NCBI RefSeq assembly: GCF_900110185.1
Contig: NZ_FOCT01000004.1
Coordinates: 211,685 to 275,684 of the forward strand
Length of the DNA stretch: 64,000 nt
Source: Nitrosospira multiformis
GTDB taxonomy: Bacteria > Pseudomonadota > Gammaproteobacteria > Burkholderiales > Nitrosomonadaceae
Direction: 5' to 3'
Every line of letters begins with the position of its first letter. The first letter of the stretch is position 1. The position numbers were made by a program, and so were the translations under genes. The notes below the pieces were generated by a model. That model was not told where the DNA came from, searched no databases, and worked only from the letters and a program-made list of their open reading frames with translations. Below, piece after piece: positions 37,131 to 47,899 of this stretch.

Positions 37131-39911
37131 ATGCCTTCCGATCGTCCCGCTGGAGAAATAGTGCAATCTGTCCTGTCGCTGAGCCGTTACGTCCAGGCTC
37201 AGCTGGCAAACGACGCCGCGCTGCTGGCTGAGTTGGAGCAAAACCTGTGGCGCCCTTTCATGCGAGAAGAAATGCAGGCATTTTTGCAGGCATCCGCCGA
37301 AGGGATAAATAATGAGGAAGGGCTGCACGCAGTCTTGCGCGGCTTGCGCAAACAGGTGTTGCTGCGAGTGGCGATACGTGACCTGGCAGGACTGGCTGAC
37401 TTGGCCGAGGTGATGTCATCCATGACAACCCTGGCAGAGCTTACCATCGGTTTCGCACTGGAGCGCTTGTACGCCTGGCTAGCCGAGCCGGGGCGTTACG
37501 GTCAACCAAAAAATGCCGACAATCGAGTTCAGCAGATGCTGGTCATCGGGATGGGAAAGCTTGGCGGCGGAGAACTCAATGTTTCCTCAGATGTGGATCT
37601 TATTTTCGTATACCCCGAAGATGGCGAGACCGATGGGCAGCGATCAATTTCCAATCAAGATTTTTTCGTTCGCCTGGGGCGGAAGCTGATTACAAGTCTT
37701 AATGACATTACCGCGGAAGGTTTCGTTTTCCGGGTGGATATGCGGTTAAGGCCCTATGGGGAAAGCGGACCGCTGACGATGAGCTTTGCCATGTTGGAAG
37801 AATATCTGATCACCCAGGGACGAGAATGGGAGCGTTACGCGTGGATCAAAAGCCGCGTCGTAGCAGGTTCGCGCGAAGAAAAACCGGTACTTGTAGAGCA
37901 GATCACACAACCCTTCGTGTTTCGCAAATATCTGGACTTCGGCGCTTATGAATCCATGCGCGCGCTGCATGCCCAAATCCGGCGGGAGGTTCAGCGCCGG
38001 GAAATGTACGGAAATATCAAGCTTGGGTCGGGCGGTATTCGCGAAATCGAGTTCATTGCCCAGGTATTCCAGCTGATCCGGGGCGGACGCGATCCGGATT
38101 TCCGCATCCGGCCCACGCTTGCTGTACTGGGTTTGCTGGGGGAAAAGCAGCAGTTACCGGGGGAAACGGTGGCAGAATTGGTCGAGGCATACACTTTTTT
38201 ACGCAACCTCGAGCATCGCCTGCAGTACCTTGACGATCAACAGACTCACGTCCTCCCTGACAGCTCTCCGGACCAGTCGCTGATTGCAGCTTCGATGGGT
38301 TTTTCGTCCTATGACGGATTTTTAAAGAAGCTCAACAACCATCGCTTGAATATAACGCGACATTTTGAAGCTATCTTCGCGACACCTCGCACTTCCCAGG
38401 CCTCCAATGTGCTTGCCGACCTGTGGAAGGCTGGAGAAAACGGCGTTCAAACCGAAGCCGCGCAGACGCAACTCGCCAAACTGGGGTTTTCCAATCCGGA
38501 GAAAGTTCTTGAGTGTGTGGAAGGATTTCGCTCGGGCACCCGCTACAGGCAACTGCCGCAAACGAGCAAAAAACGCATCGATGCGCTTGTTCCCACTCTG
38601 ATCGAAGTGGCTGCGAAGTTTCCTTCCGCAGACCTCACGCTGGAACGACTGATACAGTTGCTAGAAACAGTCAGCAGGCGCTCAGCTTATCTGGCCCTGC
38701 TGCGCGAGCATCCCGACGCGTTAGGGCGGGTAGCCAAGCTCGTCAGCGCAAGCCACTGGGCCAGCGAATACCTGAACAGGCATCCGATCCTGCTGGACGA
38801 ACTGCTTCCGGGGCAGTTTCGAAATCCGCTCGATTGGTCTCGTGCCAGGGAAGGTCTGATGCGTCAGTTGCAGGATGCGGAGGGCCCCGGCGGCACCGAT
38901 GTCGAACAGCAAATGGATATATTGCGGCACTTTCATCATGCCCAGGTATTTCAGTTGCTGGCTCGCGATGTGGAAGGGCTGCTGCCACTTGAGACCTTGA
39001 GTGATCATCTTTCCGACCTTGCCGATCTGCTGCTCGATACGGTATTGCACCTTGCCTGGTCGGGGTTGAGGAGGAGGCATAGAGATATACCCGCTTTTGC
39101 CATCATCGGCTATGGCAAGCTCGGCGGCAAGGAACTTGGCTATGCCTCCGACCTCGATATCATTTTTCTCTATGACGATCCCCATGCCGACGCTCCAGAG
39201 AGCTACGCCCGGCTGAGCCAGCGTATCAACTCATGGCTCACCAGTTACACTTCAGCCGGATTGCTCTACCAGACAGATCTGCGTTTGCGCCCCAACGGCA
39301 GCAGCGGCCTCCTGGTGAGTTCGGTTCAGGCATTTGCTGAATATCAGCATCATCATGCATGGGTCTGGGAGCATCAGGCGCTGAGCCGGGCGCGATTCGT
39401 GGCCGGAGATGCACAGGTAGGGGAGGCATTCGAGCATATTCGCAGGGAAGTGCTGCGTCACCCGCGGGAATTGTCGGATCTGAAACGGGAAGTACTGGTA
39501 ATGCGGCAAAAAATGCTCGACGCTCACCCCAATAACAGCGGGTTGTTCGACATCAAGCATGATCGTGGAGGCCTTATCGATGTCGAGTTCATTGTGCAAT
39601 ACCTAGTCCTTGGATACGCCTACCATCACAAGGAGTTGACCGGCAATATCGGTAATATCGCGTTGTTGAAGCTGGCGGCAAAGCTGGGATTGATCAGGAA
39701 TGAAGTCGCAGAACCGGCCCTTAATGCCTATCGGGAATTTCGACGGACGCAACACTGGCTGAGATTGAGCGGATACTCCGATCTCGCTGGCTCGTCTTCC
39801 GCGAACGGCAAATCGCAAAAGTTTGCGCGCGTTGAAGCAGATTATTTTGAGAATGAAATCGCAGCAGTTTTTGAGTTGTGGAGCGAAGTCTTCGGCACAT
39901 CCGCGGTTTAG
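37131..39911 (+). CDS. glnE: Bifunctional glutamine synthetase adenylyltransferase/deadenylylase
   Basis: Controls glutamine synthetase by adding and removing AMP in response to PII and glutamine, the key nitrogen-status switch. It has two nucleotidyltransferase halves: NVSSDVDLIFVYPEDG near residues 150-165 (deadenylylase) and GYASDLDIIFLYDDP near 670-684 (adenylylase). A conserved GGIREIEFIAQVFQL block follows the first and a GGLIDVEFIVQYLVLG block follows the second. I prefer ATG 37131 (926 residues) over the in-frame GTG 37071 (946). It stands alone and is divergent from yhdP. Confidence 0.96.
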   Translation: MPSDRPAGEIVQSVLSLSRYVQAQLANDAALLAELEQNLWRPFMREEMQAFLQASAEGINNEEGLHAVLRGLRKQVLLRVAIRDLAGLADLAEVMSSMTTLAELTIGFALERLYAWLAEPGRYGQPKNADNRVQQMLVIGMGKLGGGELNVSSDVDLIFVYPEDGETDGQRSISNQDFFVRLGRKLITSLNDITAEGFVFRVDMRLRPYGESGPLTMSFAMLEEYLITQGREWERYAWIKSRVVAGSREEKPVLVEQITQPFVFRKYLDFGAYESMRALHAQIRREVQRREMYGNIKLGSGGIREIEFIAQVFQLIRGGRDPDFRIRPTLAVLGLLGEKQQLPGETVAELVEAYTFLRNLEHRLQYLDDQQTHVLPDSSPDQSLIAASMGFSSYDGFLKKLNNHRLNITRHFEAIFATPRTSQASNVLADLWKAGENGVQTEAAQTQLAKLGFSNPEKVLECVEGFRSGTRYRQLPQTSKKRIDALVPTLIEVAAKFPSADLTLERLIQLLETVSRRSAYLALLREHPDALGRVAKLVSASHWASEYLNRHPILLDELLPGQFRNPLDWSRAREGLMRQLQDAEGPGGTDVEQQMDILRHFHHAQVFQLLARDVEGLLPLETLSDHLSDLADLLLDTVLHLAWSGLRRRHRDIPAFAIIGYGKLGGKELGYASDLDIIFLYDDPHADAPESYARLSQRINSWLTSYTSAGLLYQTDLRLRPNGSSGLLVSSVQAFAEYQHHHAWVWEHQALSRARFVAGDAQVGEAFEHIRREVLRHPRELSDLKREVLVMRQKMLDAHPNNSGLFDIKHDRGGLIDVEFIVQYLVLGYAYHHKELTGNIGNIALLKLAAKLGLIRNEVAEPALNAYREFRRTQHWLRLSGYSDLAGSSSANGKSQKFARVEADYFENEIAAVFELWSEVFGTSAV

Positions 39912-40109
39912 TCCTCCCTGGATTCAGGGTACACCGCCATCATAATCCAGCAGTTCGAGAGAATGAATGCGCACAATTGTCTCTTGCGATTTGGGTACGA
40001 AGTGCTATACCTCTAAAAAGTCCTGAAAAAATTCGACGTTTTCTTTGGTTATAGGTCCGTAAAGCCTATTAAATCTTTTAAGAAAGAGGGGAGAAAAGGG
40101 AAGTTTACT

Positions 40110-41008
40110 ATGCACTCAGTCAAAATGCTCGCCGGAGCAACGTTTGCTACCGCCATTCTTTGCAGTCCCTCCGCCTGGTCCGCCGCCCCCGTGGTGTACA
40201 GCGGATCGGGCGCCAACGCAACTACCGCTCTTCGCTTTTCGCGCCGCAATCGGGGGCGCCAAGAATACCGGCGCGCCCCGAAATGAGCGGTCGCCGCGAA
40301 ATCAGTTGGGATGGAGTCAGGCTTGACGGTACAGACGTGAATCCGAACACTCAAGTGGTTGACAGCGGTCATACAGTCATCATCCCCGTTGATCGTTTCC
40401 GCGGCCAGGGCGCATTATTCGAGGATCCCTATGCCGTAAGCGGGGATGGCTTTGCCAGTGTTAACCCCGCCACGGCGGGGCAGTTTCCTGCCTTCAGTCC
40501 CAACAATACCTTCGTCATGCAGGATGACACTCCATACCAGTTCGATGACCGCTTCATCGCCCAAAGCTTCACCATTCCCGGCACGGCGACACGCGGTTTC
40601 GGTGCCATCTTTGTCGATGTAGAAAAAGCTGGCAGCAGCATCGAATACTTCGGTCACGACAGCAGCGGACACGAGGTCAGTCTCGGCACCTTTAATGTGC
40701 CTACGGGCGCGATGAGCGGCGAGCCGCAGTTTCTCGGCGTGCTGTTCGATCAGCCGGTAGTGACGGACGTGAAATTGGCTGTGGGGACTAACACCCTGTT
40801 CAACTTCGATGGGACGAACTTTCAATCATTCGGCCCGGAAAATTTGGCGGAAGGTACTGATCTTGCCGTCACCGATGATTTCGTCTACGCGGAACCGACC
40901 ATGGCAGCAGCCATTCCCGAGCCCGAAACCTATGCCTTGATGCTGGCGGGCCTTAGCCTGCTTGGTTTGATTGCCTATCGCAAAAAACCCGCGTTTAACC
41001 AGCTCTAG
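40110..41008 (+). pseudogene. PEP-CTERM exported protein gene disrupted by frameshifts
   Basis: A signal-peptide reading frame begins at ATG 40110 after GGGAAG (MHSVKMLAGATFATAILC, ending SAWSAAP) and stops at 40284-40286. The rest of the protein continues in other frames: AFRAAIGGAKNTGAPRNE in the next frame (about 40235-40290), then SGRREISWDGV onward in a third, to the stop at 41008. The body resembles a common PEP-CTERM protein family with an AFRAA...SGRREINWDG opening. The C-terminus is a full sorting signal: IPEPETYALMLAGLSLLGLI plus AYRKK. Two +1 shifts are needed to join the parts, so it is a pseudogene, a phase-variable gene or an assembly error. Confidence 0.8.
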
Positions 41009-41017
41009 CATCATTTC

Positions 41018-41052
41018 AAACAAACCCCATCTCAGCGATGGGGTTTGTTTTT
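41018..41052 (+). terminator. Terminator after the PEP-CTERM gene
   Basis: A 14-base stem (41018-41031 with 41037-41050), a 5-base loop and a T-rich right side. It starts 10 bases after the stop codon, and its survival suggests that the upstream gene was expressed until recently, or still is. Confidence 0.9.
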
Positions 41053-41482
41053 CAGCGACATTATTTTTGTAGCCGTACTGCTGAGAAGGATTCAAAGCAA
41101 CCGGCTGTTCCCGCAAACGACCCAAACGCTCTCAGCCCCTCTGCAATCGTATTTGCCTATAAAGGGCTTATACACTCTATCGGTACTCTAGCGGCAAATC
41201 ACCGGCGATTGTACTCAATCCTAAAAACTGCCGGCAGTAAGCTCCAATCTTCCACCTGTCGCGAAACCGCATCTGCCCCGCTGGTATTCAGGATACATTC
41301 CACTTTGATAGCAATTCCAGAATAATCCCACGCACTAACGGACGAGCCTGACAGGTATGTGGAATGGTTGCAAGTCCCGTGCAAACAGTCTGCTTTCCTG
41401 TACCCCTTCTCTCGAAAGGGAATCCCGAGGATCAGGAAATGCGTTAGAATATACGAACTTAAATTCTCTCCGGAGTTTGTGA
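41053..41482. other. Intergenic region before ilvE
   Basis: 430 bases without a credible gene. There is a loose inverted repeat CATTCCAC near 41297 and GTGGAATG near 41359, and a TTGCA/TGCAA hairpin near 41370 whose GTTGCAAGTCC superficially resembles a tRNA T-arm; no acceptor or anticodon stem goes with it. The ilvE promoter should be in the last 80 bases, where TAGAAT occurs before ATACG, but I could not place a -35. Confidence 0.45.
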
Positions 41483-42400
41483 ATGTCAATGGCTGACCGC
41501 GACGGTGTGATCTGGAGTGATGGAAAGATGATTCCGTGGCGTGAGGCTACCACACATGTACTCACCCACACCCTGCACTACGGGATGGGGGTATTCGAAG
41601 GATTGCGCGCCTACGAAACCCCCCGCGGATCTGCAATTTTCCGTCTGAAAGAACACACCGATCGTTTATTCAATTCCGCGCACATCTTCATGATGAAGAT
41701 GCCCTATGACAAGGCGACGTTGATGCAGGCGCAGTGCGATGTCGTAAGGCAGAACGATCTGAAGTCTTGTTATATCCGTCCCATCGTGTTTTATGGTTCG
41801 GAAGCCATGGGCATTTCAGCTAAAACGCTTTCAGTGCACGTGGCTATTGCAGCTTGGGCGTGGGGCACGTACCTCGGGCCTGATGGCCTCGAAAAAGGCA
41901 TCCGTGTCAAGACTTCGTCATTTACGCGGCATCATGTGAATATCAATATGTGCCGTGCCAAGTCGGTTACGACCTATGCAAATTCCATCCTCGCGCATCA
42001 GGAGGTAGCGCATGATGGTTATGATGAGGCACTGCTTCTCGATGTGGACGGCTATGTTGCCGAAGGGGCTGGTGAAAACATATTCATCGTGAAGCAGGGC
42101 AAATTGTATACCCCCGACATGACTTCCTGTCTGGAAGGCATTACGCGGGCATCTCTCATAGAGCTTGCGGAAGAAATCGGAATTCCGGTTATCGAGAAGC
42201 GCATCACCCGCGATGAAGTCTATTGCGCGGATGAAGCCTTTTTCACCGGCACCGCAGCCGAGGTAACACCAATCAGGGAACTGGATAACCGCACGATCGG
42301 CAGCGGCAGGCGTGGTCCTATCACAGAAAAGCTCCAGACCCTCTTTTTTGAATGCGCCAGGGGCAATGGCAAACATGCCGAGTGGCTCACCTATGTCTGA
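41483..42400 (+). CDS. ilvE: Branched-chain amino acid aminotransferase
   Basis: Fold-type IV PLP enzyme for the last step of Ile, Val and Leu synthesis, 305 residues. It opens MSMADRDGVIWSDGKMIPWR and contains the family motifs THTLHYGMGVFEGLRAYE, CYIRPIVFYGSEAMG, and CRAKSVTTYANSILA, plus the class IV signature EGAGENIFIVKQGKLYTP. The PLP lysine is expected in the RAKSV region, as in E. coli IlvE. CGGAG precedes the ATG. A CHCC zinc finger gene follows by about 50 bases, a frequent betaproteobacterial pair. Confidence 0.96.
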   Translation: MSMADRDGVIWSDGKMIPWREATTHVLTHTLHYGMGVFEGLRAYETPRGSAIFRLKEHTDRLFNSAHIFMMKMPYDKATLMQAQCDVVRQNDLKSCYIRPIVFYGSEAMGISAKTLSVHVAIAAWAWGTYLGPDGLEKGIRVKTSSFTRHHVNINMCRAKSVTTYANSILAHQEVAHDGYDEALLLDVDGYVAEGAGENIFIVKQGKLYTPDMTSCLEGITRASLIELAEEIGIPVIEKRITRDEVYCADEAFFTGTAAEVTPIRELDNRTIGSGRRGPITEKLQTLFFECARGNGKHAEWLTYV

Positions 42401-42452
42401 AAAACGTTATATCCTCATCGATACATTTAAGCGATACGTCTAGGAAAATCTG

Positions 42453-42656
42453 ATGCAGAAGCTTGCCTCCAATACCCAGCGCGAGATCGAGGTGACACCC
42501 GATGATTTGCCGCTTCATTGTCCCACGCCTTCCATGCTGTTATGGAATTCGCATCCCCGGGTTTTTCTGCCCATAGAAGATACAGGGGAAGCGCTGTGTC
42601 CTTACTGCGGCACACATTATGTACTCAAGGGCGGCGCAGTTGCAGGCCACCATTGA
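42453..42656 (+). CDS. CHCC-type zinc finger protein (NDUFS6-like)
   Basis: A 67-residue protein with the CHCC zinc finger: Cys in LHCPTP, His in WNSHPRVFLP, and the CPYC pair of ALCPYCGTHYVLKG. The fold is shared with the mitochondrial complex I accessory subunit NDUFS6, and alphaproteobacterial complex I carries a similar subunit. Whether this protein associates with the complex I encoded at the other end of the window is unknown. It sits directly after ilvE and probably shares its transcript. Confidence 0.9.
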   Translation: MQKLASNTQREIEVTPDDLPLHCPTPSMLLWNSHPRVFLPIEDTGEALCPYCGTHYVLKGGAVAGHH

Positions 42657-42776
42657 GCTGAACATACCTTAAAGTCCAAATACGAGCAGCACAGTCGTAA
42701 ACGGTGTGATGCTGCCACTGAAGATACTTTAATACCCTGATACAGCTGAAGCTCATCTCTTATCCGTCCATCATCC

Positions 42777-44186
42777 ATGCGCCAACTTCCACCAGAAATT
42801 TTCAAAGCCTATGACATCCGAGGTGTTTTCGGAAAAACACTGACCGTTGAAGGTGCCGAAGCGATTGGTCACGCCATCGGCTCTGAGGGGCGTGCGCGCG
42901 CACTTGCCGCAATCACCATAGGGCGCGACGGAAGGTTGTCGGGCCCCGAGCTGGTGCAAGCCCTGGCCAGGGGTTTGCAAAGAAGCGGGATCAACGTAAT
43001 CGATGTCGGTGCTGTCGCGACCCCGATGCTCTACTACGCGGCGCATGAATTGTCCGGTTATTCCGGCGTGATGGTAACCGGAAGTCATAACCCTCCGGAA
43101 TACAATGGTTTTAAAATGGTATTAGGGGGAGAAACACTCGCTGCGGAATCAATACAAGCCTTGCGGGCGCGTATCGAAAATGAAAACCTTGCTCACGGCA
43201 ATGGAAGCTACCACAAGCAGGATATTGCGGAAGGATATCTTCAACGCATAACAGCGGACATAAAGCTGGCGCGGCCCATGAAGATTATTGTTGATTGTGG
43301 CAATGGGATACCGGGTTTATATGCTCCGGAACTGTACCGCAGGCTCGGATGCGATGTAACGGAGCTGTTTTGCGAGGTCGATGGCACTTTTCCCAATCAT
43401 CATCCGGATCCCTCGGTACCCGAGAATCTGCGGGATGTGGTGCAGGCGCTTGAAACGACTGATGCCGAGATAGGGCTGGCGTTCGATGGAGATGGTGATC
43501 GCGTGGGTGTGGTTACCAAAAGTGGAACGGTCATTTATCCGGATCGGCAATTGATGTTGTTTGCAGCCGACGTATTGTCGCGGAATCCGGGCGGACGAGT
43601 CATTTTTGATGTGAAATGTACGCGTAACCTGGCGCCGTGGATCGCACAGCACGGAGGCGAGCCGATCATGTGGAAAACCGGTCACTCCTTCATCAAGGGT
43701 AAACTGAAGGAAACCGGGGCGTTGCTAGCGGGAGAGATGAGTGGTCATATTTTTTTCAAGGAGCGCTGGTATGGCTTCGACGACGGACTCTATGCCGGAG
43801 CGCGTTTGCTGGAGCTGCTCAGTTCCAGGATGGATATTGACGCGGTATTCAACTCGATTCCGGACGCGGTCAGCACGCCAGAGTTGCAGATCGGGTTGAA
43901 GGAAGGGGAAAACTACGCGATTATCGCGCAGTTGCAGAAAACAGCGCACTTTGACCGGGCTGAACGCATCATTACTACCGATGGAATGCGAGTCGAATAT
44001 GAAGATGGTTTTGGTCTTGCGCGTTCATCCAATACCATGCCGGTAATCGTGTTACGTTTCGAGGCGGACAGCGAGGCAGCTTTGAAGCGTATTCAGAATG
44101 ATTTTTGCAGAGCGATCCTGAAAATCAAACCGGATGCGGAACTGCCTCATCAACTGAGGGGAAATCTTCTTTCCGCCACATCCTGA
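42777..44186 (+). CDS. Phosphomannomutase/phosphoglucomutase (AlgC type)
   Basis: Alpha-D-phosphohexomutase of 469 residues that interconverts the 1- and 6-phosphates of glucose or mannose, supplying precursors for LPS and exopolysaccharide. The phosphoserine loop is VTGSHNPPEYNGFK near residues 100-113, the metal loop is FDGDGDRVGVV near 237-247, and the sugar-binding loop is GEMSGHIFFKERW near 320-332. Layout and length match AlgC/ManB enzymes with dual specificity. The start MRQLPPEIFKAYDIRGVFG is standard. Confidence 0.95.
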   Translation: MRQLPPEIFKAYDIRGVFGKTLTVEGAEAIGHAIGSEGRARALAAITIGRDGRLSGPELVQALARGLQRSGINVIDVGAVATPMLYYAAHELSGYSGVMVTGSHNPPEYNGFKMVLGGETLAAESIQALRARIENENLAHGNGSYHKQDIAEGYLQRITADIKLARPMKIIVDCGNGIPGLYAPELYRRLGCDVTELFCEVDGTFPNHHPDPSVPENLRDVVQALETTDAEIGLAFDGDGDRVGVVTKSGTVIYPDRQLMLFAADVLSRNPGGRVIFDVKCTRNLAPWIAQHGGEPIMWKTGHSFIKGKLKETGALLAGEMSGHIFFKERWYGFDDGLYAGARLLELLSSRMDIDAVFNSIPDAVSTPELQIGLKEGENYAIIAQLQKTAHFDRAERIITTDGMRVEYEDGFGLARSSNTMPVIVLRFEADSEAALKRIQNDFCRAILKIKPDAELPHQLRGNLLSATS

Positions 44187-44277
44187 TGAGCTGCTGGAAT
44201 GTTCTGAAGGGCGTTGCCATTAAGTTGCAAGAATGGAAATGCCCCGAGTGGGAAGTCAAGCTGAGATATAACTGAAT

Positions 44278-44778
44278 ATGATGAACAGGAGAGAGGGTGT
44301 CAGGACCAACGTTTTGTTCGTTTGCATGGGCAACATCTGTCGTTCGCCCACCGCGGAGGCCGTTTTCCGGCACCAGGTCATCATGGCTGGTGTGGAGGAA
44401 GAAATTTATATCGACTCTGCCGGTACACATGATTACCACATCGGCGAGCCGCCGGATGAAAGGGCGCAAAGAGCAGCGGGAAGAAGGGGCTATGACACAA
44501 AAGCATTGCGTGCTCGCATCGTAGATGAAAAGGATTTCGAGTTTTTTCACTATATTCTGGCAATGGACAGGGCGAATCTGGCTGCCCTTCAGAGAGAATG
44601 TCCAGCGGAATACAGTCATAAACTCGGATTATTGATGCAGTACAGCGAAAAGTTCTCCGAAGGAGTACAGGAAGTGCCGGACCCTTATTTTGGAGGAAGC
44701 CAGGGCTTCGAGCATGTACTCAACCTGGTGGAGGACGCGGGTCGGGGATTGCTTAACCGGATTCGTAACGGAAAATAA
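44278..44778 (+). CDS. Low-molecular-weight protein tyrosine phosphatase
   Basis: Cytoplasmic phosphatase of 166 residues with the catalytic P-loop C-x5-R, VCMGNICRSPTAE (Cys16, Arg22), and the general-acid motif VPDPYFGGSQGFEHVL near 137-152, with the catalytic Asp. Bacterial homologues act on tyrosine kinases that control exopolysaccharide export, which would fit the neighbouring phosphohexomutase. Others are free-standing. No Wzc-like kinase is in the window. The first ATG of two is used. Confidence 0.93.
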   Translation: MMNRREGVRTNVLFVCMGNICRSPTAEAVFRHQVIMAGVEEEIYIDSAGTHDYHIGEPPDERAQRAAGRRGYDTKALRARIVDEKDFEFFHYILAMDRANLAALQRECPAEYSHKLGLLMQYSEKFSEGVQEVPDPYFGGSQGFEHVLNLVEDAGRGLLNRIRNGK

Positions 44779-44920
44779 AGCGAGGCAGAATATGAATTAT
44801 AGACCTGCTCTATCCCGCCGGAGACGGAATGGAATATATACAGTTCGTATCCTATTCGGCAGGAGAACTGTAATAAACTGAAAGTGTAGGTTTGGCTTTT
44901 GGCAGACTTGCCTGAGTCTT

Positions 44921-44951
44921 TAAAAGAGGCGACGGATTGTCGCCTCTTTTA
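44921..44951. terminator. Bidirectional terminator between the phosphatase gene and rne
   Basis: A 12-base perfect stem (44921-44932 with 44940-44951) and a 7-base loop. TTTT closes the right side and AAAA the left, so it can stop both the plus-strand transcript and rne, which ends nine bases away on the minus strand. Confidence 0.9.
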
Positions 44952-44959
44952 TGAGACTT

Positions 44960-47899
44960 TTATTTATGGGTCTCCACCTGTACCAGCGCTTCGTGCTGCT
45001 CGATTACTGGGGGAGGAGGCGTTCTTCTACGTCGAGGCTGTGCTTTCATTGCTTCTCCTTCCGCTTCAGTTTCAGCAGGTTTTATTTTTTCGGGAAGGGT
45101 CTCGATCATGATCAGACCAGCCGCGCTTAAATCGAGAGATGGCGTAGCCCCTGGTTGCTGAGTGGGTTGCTGAGGAGGCTCACCTTGCTGTCCCTCTCGT
45201 GCAGGAACTTCTTCCTGTTCGACTTTTGGATGAGGTATAGGCATTTCTAGGGCGCTCAGGGGAACCCTGGAGGTGTCGCCCTCCGGAACGACCCTTGCTG
45301 CTTCAACTTCAACCGGCGCCTCTGATGCAATTAAAAGTGACGCACTGGTAACTGCAGCTTCGGTCGCTGCCTCTCTCCGGTCCTCAGGAAGCTTGTCGGA
45401 TGGCTCAGGAGCAATCTGCTGTTCATTCGCCAGAGCCACTTTTTCGGCTATCGTAGCTGCCGGAGCAGGGGCAGATTCCATCGCAGCCACTTGAGGTACG
45501 ACTTCGGACGCAACTTCGGACACAGCTTCGGGCATAATTACCGGCAGAGTTCTATCTGTCCGCAAAGGTTCGGAAGGGGTGTCATCCCTTGCTCCCGCAG
45601 GGGATTCCTTTAATGCCTCTTTTTCGTCCAGGAGAGCAGAAGCCAGGACAATTGACGGTGTTCCATTTATCGGACCCGAAATGATATCCGCCCCAGGATT
45701 TTCCTCGTGCGCTACCTGATCGGTAGATTGCTGGAGAGGAGAATCCTTTGCAATTGCCTGCCTGGCTTCACGCGCTGCACGATCCAGGCGCTCGCTCCGG
45801 TCGCGTTGCCTGCCACCACGCCGTCTGCGGCGGCTGCCTTCCTCACTCGGCTGTACGGCTTCTTCCGTGGCAGGCGGTAGCTCGGAAGAGGGTTTGAGTT
45901 CTGTCCGCGGCTTTTCTTCACGCTGCGACCGGGGATGTTTTTTTGCAGCAGCTCTTTCACCCTGAGTTTTTGCCTCGCTGCGTTCCTGGCGCTGCGGCAC
46001 AGCTTCACGCGCCGACTCCGGAGCACCGCTTGGGCTGATTTCGGCCCCTCGCTCCGCGCGCGCATCGCGTGGACGTTGGCCGGCGCGTGCTGCCTTTTCA
46101 TTTTCGCCGCTGCGTCCTTCCCGGCGGTCACGGCGTCCCTGACCCCGTTCCTCAGGATGTGCAGCAGCGGCAGGCGGTTCGTGCCGAACGGTCTTTTCGC
46201 CGACCCCCACCTGTTTAAACCAGCCGAATATTTTATCGAGCAGGGAAAGCGGTTCCGGTTCATGCTGTGGTTTTTGCTCGCGTACCGGAGCAGGTTGTGA
46301 CGGTGTGATGCCTCGTACCGCTGCCTGCTGCCGCACAGGCTTGGGCTCCTGTCCGCTGGAAGGCAGCGGGATATCCTGGGCGGGTTTTTCCACCATCTGG
46401 TAACTCGTCTGAACTTCACCAAGTTTTACGTCGTCATGACGCAGGCGGGTGATGCTGTAATTGGGCGTTTCGAGATGGATGTTGGGGATCAGAACGACAC
46501 TTACTTTCAGGCGTGCTTCGATTGCATGAATTTCCGCCCGTTTTTCGTTCAGCAGATAAGTCGCTACATCTACCGGCACCTGAGCATGCAGCACTGCCGT
46601 ATTCTCCTTCATCGCTTCTTCCTGAATGATTCTGAGGATATGCAACGCCGAGGAATCGGTACCCCGGATGTGACCGGTACCGTGGCAGCGCGGACAGGAA
46701 ATATAGCTGCTTTCACCCAGGGAAGGCCGCAGGCGCTGGCGCGATAATTCAAGCAAACCGAAGCGGGAAATCTTGCCCATTTGCACCCGTGCCCGATCGT
46801 AGCGCAACGCGTCGTGCAACCGGTTTTCCACCTCCCGCTGGTTGCGCGAGACTTCCATGTCAATAAAGTCGATAACCACAAGTCCGCCGAGGTCGCGCAG
46901 GCGCAGTTGCCGCGCAATTTCATCTGCCGCCTCCAGATTGGTAGCCAGGGCCGTCTGCTCGATGTCGGAACCGCGGGTGGCACGGGCTGAATTTACGTCC
47001 ACCGAAACCAGGGCTTCTGTATGATCGATCACGATCGCGCCGCCCGAGGGGAGGGTAACCTGCCGCGAATATGCGGTTTCGATCTGGTGTTCGATTTGAA
47101 AGCGGGAAAATAAGGGCACGTCATCCCGATAGAGCTTGACCCGCGCTACGTTGCCGGGCATGACATGACCCATGAACTGGCATGCCTGCTCATAGATGCT
47201 TTCCGTATCAATTAGGATTTCACCGATTTCCTGATTGAAGTAATCCCGGATTGCCCTGATGACGAGACTGCTTTCCTGGTAAATCAGGAAAGCACCGCTC
47301 TGGCCTTTGGAAGCATCTTCAATAGCACGCCACAACTGCAGCAGGTAGTTGAGGTCCCACTGCAACTCTTCTTCGGTGCGTCCTATCCCCGCCGTCCGCG
47401 CAATGATGCTCATGCCCTGAGGAATGTTCAAATGCGACATGACATCGCGCAGTTCGGCACGATCTTCGCCTTCTATGCGGCGCGAGACACCTCCCCCGCG
47501 CGGGTTATTGGGCATCAGCACCAAATAACGGCCCGCGAGCGAGATATAGGTGGTAAGTGCAGCTCCTTTTGTTCCCCGTTCGTCCTTGTCCACCTGGACG
47601 ATGAGTTCCTGGCCTTCATGAAGCGCGTCCTGGACTCGGACCCGCCCAGGGTCCGGGCTCTCTTTCAAATAGGAGCGGGAAATTTCCTTGAACGGCAGAA
47701 AACCATGCCGCTCGCCCCCGTACTCGACGAAGGCGGCTTCGAGGCTCGGTTCAAGACGGGTGATAACAGCTTTGTAGATATTGCTCTTGCGTTGTTCCTT
47801 GCCGGCAGATTCAATGTCGAGATCGATGAGCTTTTGACCATCGACAATAGCGACACGCAATTCCTCCGGCTGTGTCGCATTAAATAGCATGCGTTTCAT
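44960..47899 (-). CDS. rne: Ribonuclease E
   Basis: Endoribonuclease and scaffold of the RNA degradosome, 979 residues. The N-terminal catalytic half holds the S1 domain (residues about 37-120), the 5'-sensor and the DNase I-like domain with [20 protein letters not shown] and [13 protein letters not shown], which carry the catalytic Asp residues. The zinc link is CPRCHGTGH near residue 404. The C-terminal half (from about 520) is low-complexity, with Arg/Glu-rich RNA-binding stretches ([20 protein letters not shown]) and a Pro/Glu/Ala tail. A long leader with a hairpin precedes it. It is divergent from rluC, as in E. coli. Confidence 0.97.
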   Translation of the reverse strand: MKRMLFNATQPEELRVAIVDGQKLIDLDIESAGKEQRKSNIYKAVITRLEPSLEAAFVEYGGERHGFLPFKEISRSYLKESPDPGRVRVQDALHEGQELIVQVDKDERGTKGAALTTYISLAGRYLVLMPNNPRGGGVSRRIEGEDRAELRDVMSHLNIPQGMSIIARTAGIGRTEEELQWDLNYLLQLWRAIEDASKGQSGAFLIYQESSLVIRAIRDYFNQEIGEILIDTESIYEQACQFMGHVMPGNVARVKLYRDDVPLFSRFQIEHQIETAYSRQVTLPSGGAIVIDHTEALVSVDVNSARATRGSDIEQTALATNLEAADEIARQLRLRDLGGLVVIDFIDMEVSRNQREVENRLHDALRYDRARVQMGKISRFGLLELSRQRLRPSLGESSYISCPRCHGTGHIRGTDSSALHILRIIQEEAMKENTAVLHAQVPVDVATYLLNEKRAEIHAIEARLKVSVVLIPNIHLETPNYSITRLRHDDVKLGEVQTSYQMVEKPAQDIPLPSSGQEPKPVRQQAAVRGITPSQPAPVREQKPQHEPEPLSLLDKIFGWFKQVGVGEKTVRHEPPAAAAHPEERGQGRRDRREGRSGENEKAARAGQRPRDARAERGAEISPSGAPESAREAVPQRQERSEAKTQGERAAAKKHPRSQREEKPRTELKPSSELPPATEEAVQPSEEGSRRRRRGGRQRDRSERLDRAAREARQAIAKDSPLQQSTDQVAHEENPGADIISGPINGTPSIVLASALLDEKEALKESPAGARDDTPSEPLRTDRTLPVIMPEAVSEVASEVVPQVAAMESAPAPAATIAEKVALANEQQIAPEPSDKLPEDRREAATEAAVTSASLLIASEAPVEVEAARVVPEGDTSRVPLSALEMPIPHPKVEQEEVPAREGQQGEPPQQPTQQPGATPSLDLSAAGLIMIETLPEKIKPAETEAEGEAMKAQPRRRRTPPPPVIEQHEALVQVETHK

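Noticed and set aside
41350..41400. tRNA T-arm-like sequence GTTGCAAGTCC
   Set aside because: No acceptor, D or anticodon stem can be built around it, and no CCA end is present.
44284..44619. Minus-strand frame opposite the phosphatase gene
   Set aside because: The plus strand encodes the C-x5-R phosphatase motif; the opposite frame has no support.
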